From Thetidibacter halocola (lineage in GTDB: Bacteria > Pseudomonadota > Alphaproteobacteria > Rhodobacterales > Rhodobacteraceae), in assembly GCF_018224955.1 (NCBI RefSeq), contig NZ_JAGTUU010000001.1, positions 310,001 through 374,000 of the forward strand: DNA of 64,000 nt, written 5' to 3'. Positions 9,718 to 19,359 of this stretch are shown here, in pieces. Position numbers and translations under genes: made by a program. A model generated the notes under the pieces. The model saw only the letters and a list, made by a program, of their open reading frames with translations. It was not told the origin of the DNA and made no database searches. How positions within the stretch are numbered: position 1 is the stretch's first letter; every line of letters begins with the position of its first letter.

Positions 9718-10338
9718 ATGCTGCTGCTGGACATGCCCCCTCCCGACCGCCACCGCCCGTGGGAAGACGCGCAGGGCATCGTCATCGGTGCGACTCTGGT
9801 GGCGCTGTCGATCCAGTTCCTGCGCGCCTCCGAGCTGTTTACCGGCCAGATCGCGGGCCTGTCGCTGCTGATCGCCTACCCGTCAGGCTGGTCCTTTGGC
9901 GCGGTGTTCTTCGTGCTGAACCTGCCGTTCTACGCGCTGGCGATCACGCAGCTGGGCTGGCGCTTCACGCTGAAGAGCTTTGCCGCGGTCACGCTGATGT
10001 CGACCATGGCCGAACTGCTGCCGCTGGTTCTGACGGTCAACACGCTGCATCCGGCGCTGGGCGCGGCGCTGTTCGGCGTGCTGGCGGGGGTGGGCCTGCT
10101 GTCGCTGTTCCGGCACGGCGCGACGCTGGGCGGAGTCGGCATCGTGGCGCTGTGGTTGCAGGACACGCGCGGCATCCGCGCCGGCAACACGCAATTGCTG
10201 TTCGACCTCTGCGTCTTTGCCGTGGCACTGGCGCTGTTCCCGTGGGAGCGCGTCGCCTGGTCGCTGCTGGGCGCGGTCATCCTGAATGCGATCATCACGA
10301 TCAACCACCGCCGCGACCGCTATATCGCGCGCTCCTAG
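9718..10338 (+). CDS. YitT-family (DUF161) membrane protein
   Basis: A 206-residue inner-membrane protein with about five or six TM helices, in the pattern of the YitT/DUF161 family but without the C-terminal DUF2179 domain found in Bacillus YitT. Typical features are the first helix with GIVIGATLVALSIQFL, the loop QIAGLSLLIAYPSG, and a later RHGATLGGVGIVALWLQ segment, where the family has a Gly-rich GG-x-D/GI region. Function in this family is not established. The gene is convergent with the glycosyltransferase: the stops overlap by 4 bp. Confidence 0.85.
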   Translation: MLLLDMPPPDRHRPWEDAQGIVIGATLVALSIQFLRASELFTGQIAGLSLLIAYPSGWSFGAVFFVLNLPFYALAITQLGWRFTLKSFAAVTLMSTMAELLPLVLTVNTLHPALGAALFGVLAGVGLLSLFRHGATLGGVGIVALWLQDTRGIRAGNTQLLFDLCVFAVALALFPWERVAWSLLGAVILNAIITINHRRDRYIARS

Positions 10339-11204
10339 CCCTGCGCGGCAAAGCGTTCGGGCAGGACCGTCCGGACGGTCTGTTTCAAAGCGCGGGCCTT
10401 GACGATGCCGCGTTCCTCGATCCGCACCGGGTCATGCGCCAGCTGCGCACGGGCCTGCGCCTCGGCTTCCTCCCACGATACCAGCGGCTTGGCGGCGAAG
10501 GTGCGATGGAAGGTTTCGACATCGCGCCCGGCCTCTTTCCAGCCGCCGCCTGGCAGGCCGCGCGCGTCGGTGTTTCCCACCTCTTCGCGCACGATCGTGG
10601 CCTCTGCCAGGGCGGCGCCATTGGCGTATTTGAGATGCGCCAGGAAAAGTCCCGGCGGCATGGTGAAGGGGAAGTCAGCCAGGCGGCGCGGCGGCACGCG
10701 CACCCCGTGCAGGGCAAAAGGGATCGGGCGGCGCGCCGCCACCGCCTTGGAATAATGACCGGAAAACGACAGGTTGCGGCGCGATGTGAATGTCGGCTCA
10801 TTGGCCAGCGCCGCGTCTCCGGGCATCTCGACCAGGTCGAATCCCAGCGCGGTCAAAACCGGCGCGTCACCCTGCGCGGCTACCGCCTCGGGAAGCGAGC
10901 GATAGCGGTCGGGATCGAAACAGACGAGTTCGTCGGCATCGGTTCGGATCACCCAGTCGTAAAGCTGCGCCAGTCCGGCATGGATGCCGTCCAGCAACGC
11001 GCCACGGCGGCGGTCGAAATGGCTGAGATCGTCGCGGGGCACGGTGATGATGCTGGCACCGGGACAGAGGTCCGGGAGGCGTGGATCGGGTCCGTGGGCC
11101 ACGACATAGAGGCTCTGCGCGCCCAGTTGCGCAGCGTGATGGGCATACCAGCGCGACAGCGCCCAGTGGTCGCGATAGACCATGGTCAAGGCGCAGACTT
11201 CCAT
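10335..11204 (-). CDS. Glycosyltransferase family 2-like (GT-A fold) protein
   Basis: A 289-residue cytoplasmic protein that resembles bacterial GT2/GT92-type glycosyltransferases. It opens with VCALTMVYRDHWALSRWYAH, the pattern of 'accumulating detail, walk-to-another-place' enzymes in which a nucleotide-sugar binding strand is followed by a W-x-x-HY/WYAH helix. The metal-binding DxD motif is RTDADELVCF at about 87-96. A histidine segment FLAHLKYANG lies near 205. No TM helix is seen. Donor and acceptor are unknown; relatives in Rhodobacterales decorate surface polysaccharides. It stands alone, downstream of the nrdJ terminator. Confidence 0.8.
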   Translation of the reverse strand: MEVCALTMVYRDHWALSRWYAHHAAQLGAQSLYVVAHGPDPRLPDLCPGASIITVPRDDLSHFDRRRGALLDGIHAGLAQLYDWVIRTDADELVCFDPDRYRSLPEAVAAQGDAPVLTALGFDLVEMPGDAALANEPTFTSRRNLSFSGHYSKAVAARRPIPFALHGVRVPPRRLADFPFTMPPGLFLAHLKYANGAALAEATIVREEVGNTDARGLPGGGWKEAGRDVETFHRTFAAKPLVSWEEAEAQARAQLAHDPVRIEERGIVKARALKQTVRTVLPERFAAQG

Positions 11205-11281
11205 CCCCGGCTTCCCTCGTGACGTTCACACGACGGCGACAATGGCCGCCAAGCGTGGCGATTGTTGGGCAAGAAACCAAG

Positions 11282-11307
11282 AAAAAGGGCCCCCGAGGGG
11301 ACCCTTT
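11282..11307 (-). terminator. Intrinsic terminator of the nrdJ transcript
   Basis: Read on the minus strand, AAAGGGTCCCC and GGGGGCCCTTT pair over about ten base pairs with one G-U, around a CTCG-type loop, followed by more T residues. It lies about 300 bp beyond the nrdJ stop and just before the glycosyltransferase start. Confidence 0.7.
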
Positions 11308-11492
11308 GAGTTTCGCTGACAAGGCTCGATGTTTCACCGCCCGAGTTTTTTCTGCCTGCGGCCATGTCCGCGCCTGGGGCCAGCGCACCGGCCCCGGAGG
11401 ATGGCCTGTCCCACAGCCCACCCAGCATCGCGCGCCGCGCCGGTCTCAGGTCCGGCAGGATGCGCGTCACCCCCCAGGGGTGATTTCGTCGC

Positions 11493-11531
11493 CGCGGGGT
11501 CTGAAGACCTGAGAGGTCATCGGACCCCGCG
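11493..11531. repeat. Two-tier inverted repeat downstream of nrdJ
   Basis: The outer arms CGCGGGGTC (11493-11501) and GACCCCGCG (11523-11531) are perfectly complementary; inside them GACCT (11506-11510) pairs with AGGTC (11514-11518) around GAG. No T-run follows on either strand, so it looks like a structured 3' UTR element rather than a classic terminator. Confidence 0.6.
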
Positions 11532-11604
11532 ACTTCGGAGCAGGGACGCGCCCTGCTCCGCATTTCCGTGCGCCCCGCCGCGATTCCGCGACAGGGCGGA
11601 CCCA

Positions 11605-14600
11605 TCAGCTACAGCCGCTCGTCGCGCCGCAGGTGTTGCACTTCATGCAGGTGCCGTTGCGCACCAGCGTGTAGTTGCCGCACTCGCCGCAGGCCTCGCC
11701 TTCGTAGCCCTGCATCTTGGCCTTGGTGCGCTCGTCCATCGTCATCGTGGCCGAAGCCACCGCAACGGTGGAGGTCGCCTGCGCCGCCGAGACCGAGGTG
11801 ACGGGAACCAGCGTGTTCAGCGCAATCATCGGATCGGTGCCGGTCGCCATGCCGCCCTGAAGGACAACCAGTTCCTGCGGCAGGCGCTTGCGCAGGTAGC
11901 CGGTCGAGCTGATCTGCTTGAGCACTTCCAGGCTGCGCGACGCGGCGCTTTCGCTCAGTTCGCGGACGTTCGACACGCCCTCTTCCTCGCCGCGACCGAT
12001 GTCATCAAAGGTCGCGCCCTCGGGCTTCACATGCGCGAGATCGGTGCGGTCCAGATAGGACACGGCCAGTTCGCGGAAGATGTAGTCGAGGATCGAAGTG
12101 GCGTTCTTGATGCTGTCATTGCCCTGCACCATGCCCGCCGGTTCGAACTTGGTGAAGGTGAAGGCATCGACGAACTCCTCCAGCGGCACGCCGTATTGCA
12201 GGCCGACCGACACCGCGATGGCGAAGTTGTTCATCATCGCCCGGAAGCCCGCGCCTTCCTTGTGCATGTCGATGAAGATCTCGCCCAGGGAGCCATCGGA
12301 ATACTCGCCGGTTCGCAGGTAGACCTTGTGGCCGCCCACGATCGCCTTTTGCGTATAGCCCTTGCGGCGGTCGGGCATCTTCTGGCGATGCGCCTTGACG
12401 ATCTCCTTGATGACAACCTTCTCGACGATCTTCTCGGCCAGGACCTGCGCCTTGGCGGCGGGCGATCCCGTCTCGAGGATTTCCTGCGCCTCTTCGTCGT
12501 CCTCGACCAGGGCCGAGGCGAGCGGCTGCGACAGTTTCGATCCGTCGCGATACAGCGCGTTGGCCTTGACGCCAAGGCTGTGCGACAGCTCGTAGGCGCG
12601 CTGGCAATCCTCGATGGTGGCGTCGTTGGGCATGTTGATCGTCTTGGAGATCGCCCCCGAGATGAAGCTCTGCGCCGCCGCCATCATGGTGATGTGGCTG
12701 TCCACCGAGAGGAAGCGCTTGCCCCTCTTGCCGCAGGCATTCGCGCAATCGAACACGTGGTAGTGCTCTTCCTTGAGGTGCGGCGCGCCTTCCAGCGTCA
12801 TCGTCCCGCAGACATGGTCATTGGCCGCGTCGACGTCACGCTTGGCAAAGCCGAGGTGCTTGAGCATGTCGAAGGTCGGGTCGTTCAGCTTTTCCGCCGG
12901 GATGCCCAGCACCTCGCGGCAGAATTCCTCACCCAGCGTCCACTGGTTGAAGACAAAGCGGATGTCGAAGGCGGTGGCCAGCGCCTGTTCCACCTTCTCG
13001 ATCTGCGCGGGGCCGAAACCGTGGCCGATCAGCGCCGTGTGGTTGATGCCCGGCGCGTTGCCCAGCGTGCCATGACCCACCGCGTAGGAGATGATCTCTT
13101 CGATCTGCGCCGAGCCATAGCCCAGCTTTTCCAGCGCCGCCGGCACCGAGCGGTTGATGATCTTGAAGTAGCCGCCGCCGGCCAGCTTCTTGAACTTCAC
13201 CAGGGCAAAGTCCGGCTCGATCCCGGTGGTGTCGCAATCCATGACCAGGCCGATCGTGCCGGTCGGCGCGATGACAGAGACCTGCGCATTGCGGTAGCCG
13301 TGCTTCTTGCCCAGTTCCAGCGCCTCGTCCCAGGCCTGCTTGGCCAGCGCGGACAGGTCGGCGTCGGGGCAGTTGGCGTGATCCAGCGGCACCGGCTTCA
13401 CCGCGAGATCCTCGTAGCCGACACTCTTGCCATAGGCGGCCGTGCGGTGGTTGCGGATGACGCGCAGCATGTGCTCGGCGTTGCGCTGGTAGCCCGGGAA
13501 GGTGCCCAGCTCTCCGGCGATCTCGGCCGAGGTGGCGTAGGAGACACCGGTCAGGATCGCGGTCAGCGCACCGCACAGGGCGCGGCCCTCGTCGCTGTCA
13601 TAGCCCAGCCCCAGGTTCATCAGCAGGCCGCCGATATTGGCATAGCCCAGGCCCAGTGTGCGGAAGTCGTAGGACAGCTGCGCGATTTCCTTGGACGGGA
13701 ACTGCGCCATCAGCACCGATATTTCGAGGGTCAGCGTCCACAGGCGGGTGGCGTGCATGTAGGCATCGGCGTCGAACTTGCCCTTCTTGAGGAAGGTCAG
13801 CAGGTTCATCGATGCCAGGTTGCACGCGGTATCGTCCAGGAACATGTATTCCGAGCACGGGTTCGAGCCGCGGATCGCACCGTCCTCTGGGCAGGTGTGC
13901 CAGGCGTTCACGGTGTCGTGGAACTGGATGCCCGGATCGGCGCAGGCCCAAGCGGCGTGGCCCACCTGTTCCCACAAATCGCGCGCCTTGATCGTCTTGG
14001 CGACGCCGCCATCGGTGCGGCGCAGCAGCTCCCAGTCTGCATCGTCCTTGACCGCCTGGAGGAAGGCGTCGGTCACGCGGATCGAGTTGTTCGAGTTCTG
14101 GCCGGAGACCGATGCATAAGCCTCGGAATCCCAATCGGTGTCGTAGGTCGGGAATTCGATGCTGGAATAGCCCTGCCGCGCATAGTCGAGCACGCGCTTG
14201 ATGTAGGTCTCGGGGATCATCGCGCCCTTGGCGGCACGGATCGCACCCTTCAGCGCATCGTTCTTGGCCGGGTCATAGGCGTCTGCCTCGGCCCCGTCCC
14301 AGGTCTTGAGCGCCTGGAAGATGCCGTTGAGCATCTTCTCGTGCATCTTGGAGCCGGCGACGATGCTGGCGACCTTCTGCTCCTCGATGACCTTCCAGTT
14401 GATGAACTCTTCGATATCGGGGTGATCGACGTCGCAGATCACCATCTTGGCGGCGCGGCGCGTGGTGCCGCCCGACTTGATGGCGCCGGCCGCGCGGTCG
14501 CCGATCTTGAGGAAGCCCATCAGGCCAGAGGACTTGCCACCGCCCGACAGCGGCTCGCTAGCGGCGCGCAAGCTGGAAAAGTTGGTGCCGGTGCCCGACC

Positions 14601-15261
14601 CATACTTGAACAGGCGCGCCTCGCGCACCCAGAGGTCCATGATGCCGCCGTCGCCAACCAGATCATCCCTGACCGACTGGATGAAGCAGGCATGCGGCTG
14701 CGGGTGCTCGTAGGCCGAGTCGGACTTGGTCAGCTTGCCGGTCTTGTAGTCGACGTAGAAATGCCCCTGCGAGGGGCCGTCGATGCCGTAGGCCCAGTGC
14801 AGGCCAGTGTTGAACCATTGCGGGCTGTTCGGCGCCGCCATCTGGGTGGCCAGCATGTAGCGCATCTCGTCGAAATAGGACTGCGCGTCTTCCTCGGTCG
14901 AGAAGTAGCCGCCCTTCCAGCCCCAGTAGGTCCACGCGCCTGCGAGGCGGTCGAAGACCTGCTTGGCCGATTGCTCGCCGATGCGCGGCGTGTCGTCGGA
15001 TTCGGGAACCGAGCGCCACAGGAATTCCGGCACGCCCTTTTCGCGCACCTTCTTCAGCGCCTCGGGCACGCCCGCCTTGCGGAAATACTTCTGCGCGATC
15101 ACGTCTGATGCGACTTGGCTCCACTTGGCGGGAACTTCGAGGTTCTCCAGCCGGAACACGACCTTGCCGTCGGGATTGCGAATCTCCGACGTGGTGGTGG
15201 TGAAGGCAACGCCCGCATAGGCGTCCTGACCTGCCTTGGTGAATTTCCGTTCGATCCTCAT
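11605..15261 (-). CDS. nrdJ: Adenosylcobalamin-dependent (class II) ribonucleoside-diphosphate reductase
   Basis: NrdJ reduces ribonucleotides to deoxyribonucleotides using adenosylcobalamin, without oxygen dependence, in the cytoplasm. The protein is 1218 residues, the long form usual in alphaproteobacteria. The radical-site and substrate motifs are visible: [33 protein letters not shown], and [20 protein letters not shown]. The C-terminus ends in a zinc-ribbon-like cluster (CGECGN...[14 protein letters not shown]) that carries the redox cysteines. The start at 15261 ([15 protein letters not shown]) matches the family; a longer frame to 15417 runs through the promoter. Two NrdR-box-like sites lie 120-220 bp upstream, so NrdR repression is likely. 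No cobalamin riboswitch was recognised. Confidence 0.96.
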   Translation of the reverse strand: MRIERKFTKAGQDAYAGVAFTTTTSEIRNPDGKVVFRLENLEVPAKWSQVASDVIAQKYFRKAGVPEALKKVREKGVPEFLWRSVPESDDTPRIGEQSAKQVFDRLAGAWTYWGWKGGYFSTEEDAQSYFDEMRYMLATQMAAPNSPQWFNTGLHWAYGIDGPSQGHFYVDYKTGKLTKSDSAYEHPQPHACFIQSVRDDLVGDGGIMDLWVREARLFKYGSGTGTNFSSLRAASEPLSGGGKSSGLMGFLKIGDRAAGAIKSGGTTRRAAKMVICDVDHPDIEEFINWKVIEEQKVASIVAGSKMHEKMLNGIFQALKTWDGAEADAYDPAKNDALKGAIRAAKGAMIPETYIKRVLDYARQGYSSIEFPTYDTDWDSEAYASVSGQNSNNSIRVTDAFLQAVKDDADWELLRRTDGGVAKTIKARDLWEQVGHAAWACADPGIQFHDTVNAWHTCPEDGAIRGSNPCSEYMFLDDTACNLASMNLLTFLKKGKFDADAYMHATRLWTLTLEISVLMAQFPSKEIAQLSYDFRTLGLGYANIGGLLMNLGLGYDSDEGRALCGALTAILTGVSYATSAEIAGELGTFPGYQRNAEHMLRVIRNHRTAAYGKSVGYEDLAVKPVPLDHANCPDADLSALAKQAWDEALELGKKHGYRNAQVSVIAPTGTIGLVMDCDTTGIEPDFALVKFKKLAGGGYFKIINRSVPAALEKLGYGSAQIEEIISYAVGHGTLGNAPGINHTALIGHGFGPAQIEKVEQALATAFDIRFVFNQWTLGEEFCREVLGIPAEKLNDPTFDMLKHLGFAKRDVDAANDHVCGTMTLEGAPHLKEEHYHVFDCANACGKRGKRFLSVDSHITMMAAAQSFISGAISKTINMPNDATIEDCQRAYELSHSLGVKANALYRDGSKLSQPLASALVEDDEEAQEILETGSPAAKAQVLAEKIVEKVVIKEIVKAHRQKMPDRRKGYTQKAIVGGHKVYLRTGEYSDGSLGEIFIDMHKEGAGFRAMMNNFAIAVSVGLQYGVPLEEFVDAFTFTKFEPAGMVQGNDSIKNATSILDYIFRELAVSYLDRTDLAHVKPEGATFDDIGRGEEEGVSNVRELSESAASRSLEVLKQISSTGYLRKRLPQELVVLQGGMATGTDPMIALNTLVPVTSVSAAQATSTVAVASATMTMDERTKAKMQGYEGEACGECGNYTLVRNGTCMKCNTCGATSGCS

Positions 15262-15380
15262 TCCCGTGCCCCTATCAGATGTGACCCCAATCCACAGGCG
15301 ACAGTCGCTGTCTCCCGCACCTGAGAATGCGGGCCCTGGCCTTGCTGGCTGGATTTGCAGAACTGTCCCTGTGCCGCCGG

Positions 15381-15396
15381 ACACTATATGTTGTGG
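15381..15396. promoter_or_regulatory. NrdR-box-like site 1
   Basis: ACACTATATGTTGTGG agrees with the NrdR consensus acaCwAtATaTwGtgt at 14 of 16 positions. It lies 120 bp before the nrdJ start. NrdR boxes usually occur in pairs in ribonucleotide reductase promoters, and a second site lies exactly 84 bp further upstream. Confidence 0.72.
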
Positions 15397-15464
15397 TGGC
15401 CCGACTGGCCCGCACAACCTGACGCAAGCCGACCTCTATCGTCAACGGCTTTTTCCTTAACTTG

Positions 15465-15480
15465 ACCATATATTTTGTGT
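15465..15480. promoter_or_regulatory. NrdR-box-like site 2
   Basis: ACCATATATTTTGTGT agrees with the NrdR consensus at about 13 of 16 positions. It is offset by 84 bp from site 1, eight helical turns at 10.5 bp per turn, so the two sites would face the same side of the helix. Confidence 0.62.
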
Positions 15481-15797
15481 TGACCCAGGGGGTATCTACC
15501 ACCGGCGGTAGGCGCCAGGCGATTCACCCCCCGGTCCCGGTCTGTCCGATCCCGCGGCGGATACAGGGAAAACGGAGGTAATCCTCAGAGTTATGCACAG
15601 ACCCTGCGATGACGGTCGAATGTTAACCTTTTACGACGCGAAAACAACGCGCCCACCACATATTGCGGCAATGCCACAGGCAACCCGGCAGATGTGGCGT
15701 GAAAGGTCGAATCGAGCCGGCTGCCCACGCGATGCGCAGGCCGCTGCATCCACAGGCAGGTGGACGGTCAGGAACGATTTCAGAGATGCGGCAGGAA

Positions 15798-15874
15798 TGG
15801 TCGGGGCGGCGAGATTCGAACTCACGACCTTCTGTACCCAAAACAGACGCGCTACCAGGCTGCGCCACGCCCCG
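15798..15874 (-). tRNA. tRNA-Pro(TGG)
   Basis: On the minus strand the sequence folds into a standard 77-nt tRNA with encoded CCA. The acceptor stem CGGGGCG pairs with CGCCCCG, the D-arm is GCGC-AGCCTGGTA-GCGC, the anticodon loop is TTTGGGT with anticodon TGG, and the T-loop is TTCGAAT. The TGG anticodon reads most proline codons by wobble. Confidence 0.95.
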
Positions 15875-15917
15875 ACGCGGCGGGTCTACCCGCACCGCCC
15901 GGCTTTGGAAAGCCCTT

Positions 15918-16382
15918 TCAGCAGGGCCAGGCGGGCTCGTCGATGGAAGGGTGGCGCATCTGCGCGCCGGGACCGATCCCCATCTGCCGCGCCAGCCCGC
16001 CATTGATCTCGAGCACGTATTGCGCGGGCCCGCCGCTGGGCAGCCCGGTCAGGTCGCCGGGAATCGCGTTCTCGTGCACGCGGATCACCGTGCCGGTGTC
16101 GTCGGCAAACAGGATGTCGAGCGGGATCAGCGTGTTCTTCATCCAGAAGGCGACAGGACGGGCGACATCATAGACGAACAGCATACCGTTCGAGGTCGGC
16201 ATGGTTTCGACGAACATCAGGCCCCGGGCGCGTTCCTCGGCATCGTCGGCGATCGAGACCGAAAATCGCGCAGTCCCGAAATCGCCGCGCAGCCAAAGCG
16301 TGTCGTCGCGGCAGACCTCGTCGGCCGCTGCTCCGGTTGCGAAACAGACGACGAACGTCAGCGCGGCAAGGCGGATTCCCAT
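15918..16382 (-). CDS. DUF192-family secreted protein
   Basis: A 154-residue exported protein. An N-terminal signal peptide (MGIRLAALTFVVCFATGAAA, about 1-20) is followed by a DUF192 domain with the family hallmarks RARGLMFVETMP, GMLFVYD, and VAFWMKNTLIPLDILFAD. DUF192 proteins are small periplasmic beta folds of unknown role. The start at 16382 is chosen because it begins the signal peptide; it lies 25 bp inside the 3' end of the cold-shock gene, so the pair is probably one transcript. The next feature downstream is tRNA-Pro(TGG). Confidence 0.87.
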   Translation of the reverse strand: MGIRLAALTFVVCFATGAAADEVCRDDTLWLRGDFGTARFSVSIADDAEERARGLMFVETMPTSNGMLFVYDVARPVAFWMKNTLIPLDILFADDTGTVIRVHENAIPGDLTGLPSGGPAQYVLEINGGLARQMGIGPGAQMRHPSIDEPAWPC

Positions 16383-16885
16383 GCATGTATCTCCATCGCC
16401 ATGCGCCCCCGTTTGCCCTGGATCACCCGGATCGCCAGCGCCTCGCCGGGCAGCAGGTCGGCCAGACCCGAGCGGCGCAGCACCTCGACATGGATGAAGA
16501 CGTCCTCGGGCTTGCCGAAGACATTGGCAAACCCGAACCCCTTTGCCCTGTCGAACCATTTAACCCGCGCCGGTTCAAGCGGCGCATTGGCCATCTCCTC
16601 GGGGTCGATGTCGTCGAAATCCGCCAAGGGCACGGCGGCGGTTTCCTCGGGCGGCTCGATGCGGAAGACCACGGTCGCCTGCATCCCCCGCTCGGTGCGC
16701 TGGACCGCGATCTCGATCCGCGCGCCGTCAGCGACAGAACTCTGCCCGAAATTCCGTAGCACGTTGGCATGCAGCAGAATGTCCGAGCCCCCGGCTTCCG
16801 CCACGACGAACCCGAATCCCTTCGCTGGATCGAACCATTTGACCCGCCCCTTCAGGCGCGCGTCCGTGTTGTCTTCCTGTGTCAC
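16358..16885 (-). CDS. Cold-shock protein with two CSD domains
   Basis: A 175-residue nucleic-acid-binding protein with two cold-shock OB folds: the first at about 11-75 with RNP1-like KGFGFV (22-27), the second at about 105-172 with KGFGFA (115-120), joined by an acidic linker (DFDDIDPEEM). Two-domain CSPs of this size are common in alphaproteobacteria and act as RNA chaperones. The first domain has ILLHANVL where RNP2 usually has VFVHxS. The start follows a 140-bp spacer that carries a 22-bp dyad at 16977-16998, a possible operator. Confidence 0.9.
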   Translation of the reverse strand: MTQEDNTDARLKGRVKWFDPAKGFGFVVAEAGGSDILLHANVLRNFGQSSVADGARIEIAVQRTERGMQATVVFRIEPPEETAAVPLADFDDIDPEEMANAPLEPARVKWFDRAKGFGFANVFGKPEDVFIHVEVLRRSGLADLLPGEALAIRVIQGKRGRMAMEIHAWESALPR

Positions 16886-16976
16886 CGTGTCGCCCAGTCG
16901 ACTGTCTTCTTCACGTTCGGTTGCGAACCAATGAAACTACCCCAGCGTTTTTTCAAGAAGCCAAGCTAATGCAATT

Positions 16977-16998
16977 TGTGTCAGGTCACACTGACACA
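16977..16998. repeat. Perfect 8-bp-arm dyad between pdxH and the cold-shock gene
   Basis: TGTGTCAG (16977-16984) and CTGACACA (16991-16998) are exact reverse complements around the six bases GTCACA. It lies 28 bp after the pdxH stop and 92 bp before the cold-shock start. No T-run follows, so an operator is as plausible as a terminator. Confidence 0.6.
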
Positions 16999-17025
16999 GG
17001 TCAAGAACAGGCCCTGGTGGCAGGC

Positions 17026-17628
17026 TCAGGGATTGAGCCGCAGGACCTGCCAGCCGCCCGATCCGTCGCGCCGCCAGCGGAACCGGTCATGCAGTCGGAA
17101 CGCGCCGTCGGCCCAGAACTCGATCTCGACCGGATCGATGCGAAAGCCGCCCCAGAAGGGCGGGCGGGACGGATTTGTCCCCTGCTGCGCGGTCACCTTC
17201 GCCACCTCGGCCATCAGCGCCGCGCGCGACGACAACGGCTGGCTCTGCTGCGAGGCCCAGGCGCCCAGGCGGCTCTTCATCGAGCGCGAAGCATAATAGT
17301 CGTCGGCCTTGGGCCCGTCCTCGCGGGTGACGGTGCCGCGCACCCGGATCTGCCGATGCAGCGACTTCCAGTGCATCACGAAGGCAGCCTTGCCCGCCTG
17401 CTCGATTTCCTGCGCCTTCACCGAGCCGTAATTGGTGTAGAAGACAAAGGCCGCGTCCTCGATCTCCTTTAGCAGCACCATTCGGACGTTGGGCAGCCCG
17501 TCGCCATCCACCGTCGCCAGTGCGATGGCGTTCGGGTCGTTGACCTCGGTCTTCTCGGCCTCTGCCAGCCAGCGCCGCGCGATGGCGAAAGGATCGTCGC
17601 CCGCGAAAATACCCGTTCTGTCGCTCAT
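17026..17628 (-). CDS. pdxH: Pyridoxamine/pyridoxine 5'-phosphate oxidase
   Basis: PdxH uses FMN and oxygen to make pyridoxal 5'-phosphate from PNP or PMP, in the cytoplasm. The 200-residue length is typical. FMN- and substrate-binding segments are present: [20 protein letters not shown], the GSVKAQEI stretch, [10 protein letters not shown] and [14 protein letters not shown]; the C-terminus GWQVLRLNP matches the family end. The start at 17628 ([14 protein letters not shown]) has GAGGTGA about seven bases upstream; the 70 codons before it in the same frame overlap the divergent fabI promoter and are not coding. Confidence 0.95.
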   Translation of the reverse strand: MSDRTGIFAGDDPFAIARRWLAEAEKTEVNDPNAIALATVDGDGLPNVRMVLLKEIEDAAFVFYTNYGSVKAQEIEQAGKAAFVMHWKSLHRQIRVRGTVTREDGPKADDYYASRSMKSRLGAWASQQSQPLSSRAALMAEVAKVTAQQGTNPSRPPFWGGFRIDPVEIEFWADGAFRLHDRFRWRRDGSGGWQVLRLNP

Positions 17629-17761
17629 GCCCGTCACCTCCGTGTCGTGTTCGTGGCGCATCCCCGCGCGGGGCGCAAGCGGCCTGTCCGCAGGCTGCGT
17701 CTTGCCCGTCTGCCGGGGATGCCCTAAAGGAACCCGCGATGAAATGGGGGAAACGGCGCTC

Positions 17762-18568
17762 ATGTCAAATACGTTGATGGCGGGAAAACGCGGCCTGATC
17801 ATGGGTCTGGCCAATGACAAGTCGATCGCCTGGGGCATCGCGCGCGCCTGCGCCGATGCTGGCGCGGAGCTGGCTTTCTCCTACCAGGGGGACGCGCTGA
17901 AAAAGCGGGTCGAACCGCTGGCGGGTCAGTTGGGCAGCAAGATCGTGCTGCCCTGCGACGTGGGCGACGAGGACTCGATCGACGGGCTGTTCAAGGCGCT
18001 GCGTACGCATTGGAGCAGCCTCGATTTCATCGTGCACGCCATCGGCTTTTCCGACAAGAACGAGTTGCGTGGTCGCTACGTGGACACGACTCGCGGCAAC
18101 TTCATGATGACGATGGACATCTCTGTCTACAGCTTCACCGCCGTGATGCAACGCGCCGAGAAGATGATGAAAAACGGCGGCAGCGCCGTGACCCTGACCT
18201 ATTATGGCGCCGAGCGGATCATGCCGCATTACAACGTGATGGGTGTGGCAAAGGCCGCTCTGGAGGCATCCGTGCGCTACATGGCCGAGGACCTCGGCAA
18301 GGACGGCATCCGCGTCAACGCGATCAGCGCCGGGCCGATCAAGACGCTGGCAGCCTCAGGCATCGGCGATTTCCGCTACATCATGAAGTGGAACGAATAC
18401 AACTCGCCGCTGCGCCGCAACGTGACAATCGAGGACGTGGGCAAGTCGGCGCTGTATCTGCTGTCGGACCTCGGTTCCGGCGTGACTGGCGAGACGCATC
18501 ACGTCGACGCGGGATACCACGTCGTCGGGATGAAGGCTGTGGACGCGCCCGACATCACCAAGGGCTGA
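17762..18568 (+). CDS. fabI: Enoyl-[acyl-carrier-protein] reductase (NADH)
   Basis: FabI carries out the last reduction of each fatty-acid elongation cycle. The protein has 268 residues, an SDR fold with [13 protein letters not shown] at 15-27 as the nucleotide-binding turn, and the FabI catalytic pair in YNVMGVAK (Tyr157, Lys164), with a further Tyr148 in [12 protein letters not shown]. The start at 17762 gives [15 protein letters not shown], the usual N-terminus. It is divergent from pdxH with a 133-bp spacer. FabI is the triclosan and isoniazid-class target; no resistance substitution is evident. Confidence 0.96.
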   Translation: MSNTLMAGKRGLIMGLANDKSIAWGIARACADAGAELAFSYQGDALKKRVEPLAGQLGSKIVLPCDVGDEDSIDGLFKALRTHWSSLDFIVHAIGFSDKNELRGRYVDTTRGNFMMTMDISVYSFTAVMQRAEKMMKNGGSAVTLTYYGAERIMPHYNVMGVAKAALEASVRYMAEDLGKDGIRVNAISAGPIKTLAASGIGDFRYIMKWNEYNSPLRRNVTIEDVGKSALYLLSDLGSGVTGETHHVDAGYHVVGMKAVDAPDITKG

Positions 18569-18688
18569 GCGCCCCCGGCGCCCGCCCCTCTCGCAGACGA
18601 CACGCGCGCCGGCCTTTGTGCCGGGGCGTCTTCATTTGACGGCGGGCGCGGCGCGTGTGCAGATGGCGGCGACACCTCGGAGCACGCC

Positions 18689-19291
18689 ATGGACTGGACC
18701 CATTTCCTTGCCTTCAACCTGACCCTGCTGGCGGCGATGGCCGCACCCGGCCCCGCGCTGCTGTATGCGCTGCGCCAGTCCATCGCCGGCGGGTTCCGCA
18801 CCGGGGTTGCGACCGGCGCGGGGCTGGGTCTGGTGGCAAGCCTGTGGACGGCGGCCGCGCTGCTGGGGCTGGAGGCGGTCTTTCGCCTTGTCCCGGCGGC
18901 CTTCGTTGCGGTCAGGATCGCGGGGGCGTTGTATCTGCTGTGGATCGCCTATGGCCTCTGGCGGGACGCGCACCTGCCGGTGGCTGACAGCGCGCGGCCC
19001 GGCGCGCGGGCGTTCTTCGGCGGGATGCTGGTCAACCTCGCCAATCCGAAATCGGTGCTGTTCGCCGCCTCGGTACTGGTGGTGATCTTTCCGCCCGGCC
19101 TGACGCTGGCGGACAAGGCGCTGGTCGTGGCCAACCATTTCGCGGTGGAACTGACGGTCTACGCCCTGTTCGCCGCGCTTCTCTCGACGCCGCCCGCCCG
19201 TGCCGGCTACCTGCGGCTCAAACCCGCCATCGACCGCGCCGCGGCTGCGGTGCTGGGCGCGCTGGGGCTGCGGCTGCTGCTGGGGCGTTGA
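18689..19291 (+). CDS. LysE/RhtB-family amino-acid exporter
   Basis: A 200-residue inner-membrane protein with about six TM helices. The N-terminus LLAAMAAPGPALLYALRQSI matches the family motif with the conserved Pro-Gly-Pro after the first helix, and GGMLVNLANPKSVLFAASVL is the second hallmark (NPK). LysE/RhtB exporters remove excess amino acids or derivatives. Substrate is unknown. It lies 120 bp after fabI and 68 bp before gpt. Confidence 0.88.
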   Translation: MDWTHFLAFNLTLLAAMAAPGPALLYALRQSIAGGFRTGVATGAGLGLVASLWTAAALLGLEAVFRLVPAAFVAVRIAGALYLLWIAYGLWRDAHLPVADSARPGARAFFGGMLVNLANPKSVLFAASVLVVIFPPGLTLADKALVVANHFAVELTVYALFAALLSTPPARAGYLRLKPAIDRAAAAVLGALGLRLLLGR

Positions 19292-19359
19292 GACTTGCCC
19301 GCCGCGCCCGCGCTGGCGTATAGCCGGAACCCAGAGCGCCACCCGAGGAGACGAGCACG

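Larger units (their letters stand above)
11205..11604. other. Gene-free spacer between nrdJ and the glycosyltransferase
   Basis: About 400 bp without a credible gene. It holds a large two-tier hairpin (outer arms 11493-11501 and 11523-11531, inner arms 11506-11510 and 11514-11518) and a strong intrinsic terminator at 11282-11307, both downstream of nrdJ. Short frames here are antisense noise. A 3'-UTR-derived small RNA is possible but not shown. Confidence 0.6.
15262..15797. other. Gene-free regulatory spacer upstream of nrdJ
   Basis: About 535 bp without a gene between nrdJ and tRNA-Pro. It contains two NrdR-box-like sites (15381-15396 and 15465-15480), an AT-rich patch around 15440-15480, and one match to the relaxed DnaA box TTATNCACA (TTATGCACA, 15591-15599). 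Short frames on both strands have no recognisable products. Confidence 0.7.

Noticed and set aside
11329-15108. Plus-strand frame of 1259 codons
   Set aside because: Antisense of nrdJ; rich in His/Arg/Gly/Leu with no domain pattern.
15262-15480. Cobalamin riboswitch before nrdJ
   Set aside because: I looked for a B12-box-like core and found none; the visible control sites are NrdR boxes.
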